Part shown: piece by piece, positions 63,168-64,000 of the stretch
How positions within the stretch are numbered: position 1 is the first letter of the stretch
How the letters are laid out: each line of letters starts with the position of its first letter
From: Algoriphagus oliviformis
GTDB taxonomy: Bacteria; Bacteroidota; Bacteroidia; Cytophagales; Cyclobacteriaceae
DNA: 64,000 bases
NCBI RefSeq assembly: GCF_017254915.1
Contig: NZ_JAFKCT010000001.1
Coordinates: forward strand, 868,001-932,000
Direction: 5' to 3'
Program-made: the position numbers and the translations under genes
Notes under the pieces: model-generated
Seen by the model: the letters and a program-made list of their open reading frames with translations, nothing else
Told to the model about the DNA's origin: nothing
Databases searched by the model: none

Positions 63168-63259
63168 GCTTTCTTGTTTATACCCCAATGTACTCAATTG
63201 GTTGCATTTCAAGAATGGTCAAACTTGTCCAAAATCCCTGACCGCCGCCGGCAATGCCT

Positions 63260-63994
63260 TTATCCGGAGTAAGTATTGTCCAGATGCTGGTCTTTGGCTC
63301 GGACTTCCTCAAACTCCAGGAATTGCTCCCAAAACTCCGATTCGGGCAGGGCGGCACGCATGTAGAGCTTTTCCTTCCGTACCGGATGGACAAAGATCAA
63401 GTGGAAGGCGTGCAGGTTGATGCTGGCGTCTGGATTTGGCTTGGCAAAGCCGTACTTGATGTCGCCGCGGATCGGGCAACCCATGGAGGCCAATTGCACC
63501 CGAATCTGGTGCGGTCGGCCGGAGATCGGACGGACTTCCAGCAGCCAGTGGTCGTTCATGTAGCCCAGGGTCTTGTAGTTCAGTTCGGCCTTTTGCGAGC
63601 CGGGCACTTCGCGGTCATGGGCGGTGACGACGTTCCGTACTTCGTCCTTGACCAGGTAGTGGGTGAGCTTGCCTTGTTCTTCTCTTGGCTTACGCTTCAC
63701 GATCGCCCAATAGACCTTGTGGATGTCACGCTTGCGGAAGAGCTCCATCATCCGCTCCAAGCCCTTGGAAGTACGGGCAAAGGCCACCAGTCCACTCACC
63801 GGGCGATCCAGGCGGTGTACGGGATGGAGAAAAACGTCTCCAGGCTTGTTGTATTTCTCGGCGATGTAGTCCTTGCAGTAGTCGGTGAGCGTCTTGTCCC
63901 CGGTCTTGTCGCCCTGCACGAGGATGCCGGCCGCTTTGTTGACGATCAGGAGGTGGTTGTCTTCATAGACAACGGTGAATGGCTTCTTTCTCAT
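63260..63994 (-). CDS. RluA-family pseudouridine synthase
   Basis: RluA-type enzymes change uridine to pseudouridine in rRNA or tRNA. The 244-aa protein has the catalytic motif HRLDRPVSGLVAFAR (Asp about residue 62), the following KVYWAIV, and the RPHQIRVQLASMG block with GDIKYG. It has no S4 domain, so it belongs to the smaller RluA group. The target site is unknown. The start at 63994 is near the window end, and the protein looks complete. Confidence 0.93.
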   Translation of the reverse strand: MRKKPFTVVYEDNHLLIVNKAAGILVQGDKTGDKTLTDYCKDYIAEKYNKPGDVFLHPVHRLDRPVSGLVAFARTSKGLERMMELFRKRDIHKVYWAIVKRKPREEQGKLTHYLVKDEVRNVVTAHDREVPGSQKAELNYKTLGYMNDHWLLEVRPISGRPHQIRVQLASMGCPIRGDIKYGFAKPNPDASINLHAFHLIFVHPVRKEKLYMRAALPESEFWEQFLEFEEVRAKDQHLDNTYSG

Positions 63995-64000
63995 AGTGAA

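Noticed and set aside
63178..63393. A minus-strand 71-aa frame overlapping the end of the RluA gene
   Set aside because: Most of it lies antisense-frame within the RluA coding region; only the last 25 residues are outside, with no start of their own.

Overview
The window looks like chromosomal DNA from a Bacteroidota bacterium, probably class Cytophagia and perhaps an Algoriphagus-like Cyclobacteriaceae member (family level is inference). The reasons are a SusC/SusD pair, a C-terminal type IX secretion (T9SS) sorting domain, an atpD-atpC pair apart from the other ATP synthase genes, DUF4270 beside a half-length starch-synthase-like gene, and several promoters of the Bacteroidetes form (TTG/TTTG, about 17-19 nt, TAnnTTTGC). 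I found 62 protein genes and no rRNA, tRNA, CRISPR array, insertion sequence or prophage.

Layout. 0.1-6 kb: small unknown genes, a LOG-family hydrolase, a YkgJ-type cysteine cluster protein, a holin-like membrane protein, a PcrB/GGGP synthase, an AraC regulator and an acyl-CoA dehydrogenase. 6-9 kb: panC-panD-flippase-like-zinc peptidase operon. 9-15 kb: starch-synthase-like half protein, DUF4270 lipoprotein, glmS, Kazal lipoprotein, prfA, acetyltransferase. 15-18 kb: a 937-residue YCF48-repeat T9SS cargo protein. 19-32 kb: a SusC/SusD locus that continues with a VCBS/ASPIC-UnbV lipoprotein, a formylglycine-enzyme-like protein, a Tat-exported Gfo/Idh oxidoreductase, a Tat-exported TIM-barrel isomerase and a YCF48-like protein. 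It has no glycoside hydrolase in the window. 32-45 kb: housekeeping (HisA paralogue, CsaA, Rieske protein, cysteine desulfurase, glmM, mazG, ridA, fumC, atpDC). 45-53 kb: a complete heme-uptake operon (binding protein, permease, ATPase, HemS, TonB receptor, HmuY-family protein). 53-64 kb: two toxin-antitoxin-like pairs, a DPP-IV-type peptidase, ddl, a glpD-glpK-glpF operon, a SixA-like phosphatase and an RluA-type pseudouridine synthase.

The strongest unexplained signals are outside the genes. Several intergenic regions hold degenerate arrays with a strict 7-nt period (one with 8 nt), built on different sequence words in different places. A second set consists of hairpins with 3-nt loops. Among the genes, the most interesting are the SusCD-to-isomerase operon, a tandem two-domain HmuY protein under a promoter that carries a candidate metal-responsive operator, a HisA paralogue with Trp where the catalytic Asp should be, and an FGE-like protein with no active-site cysteines.
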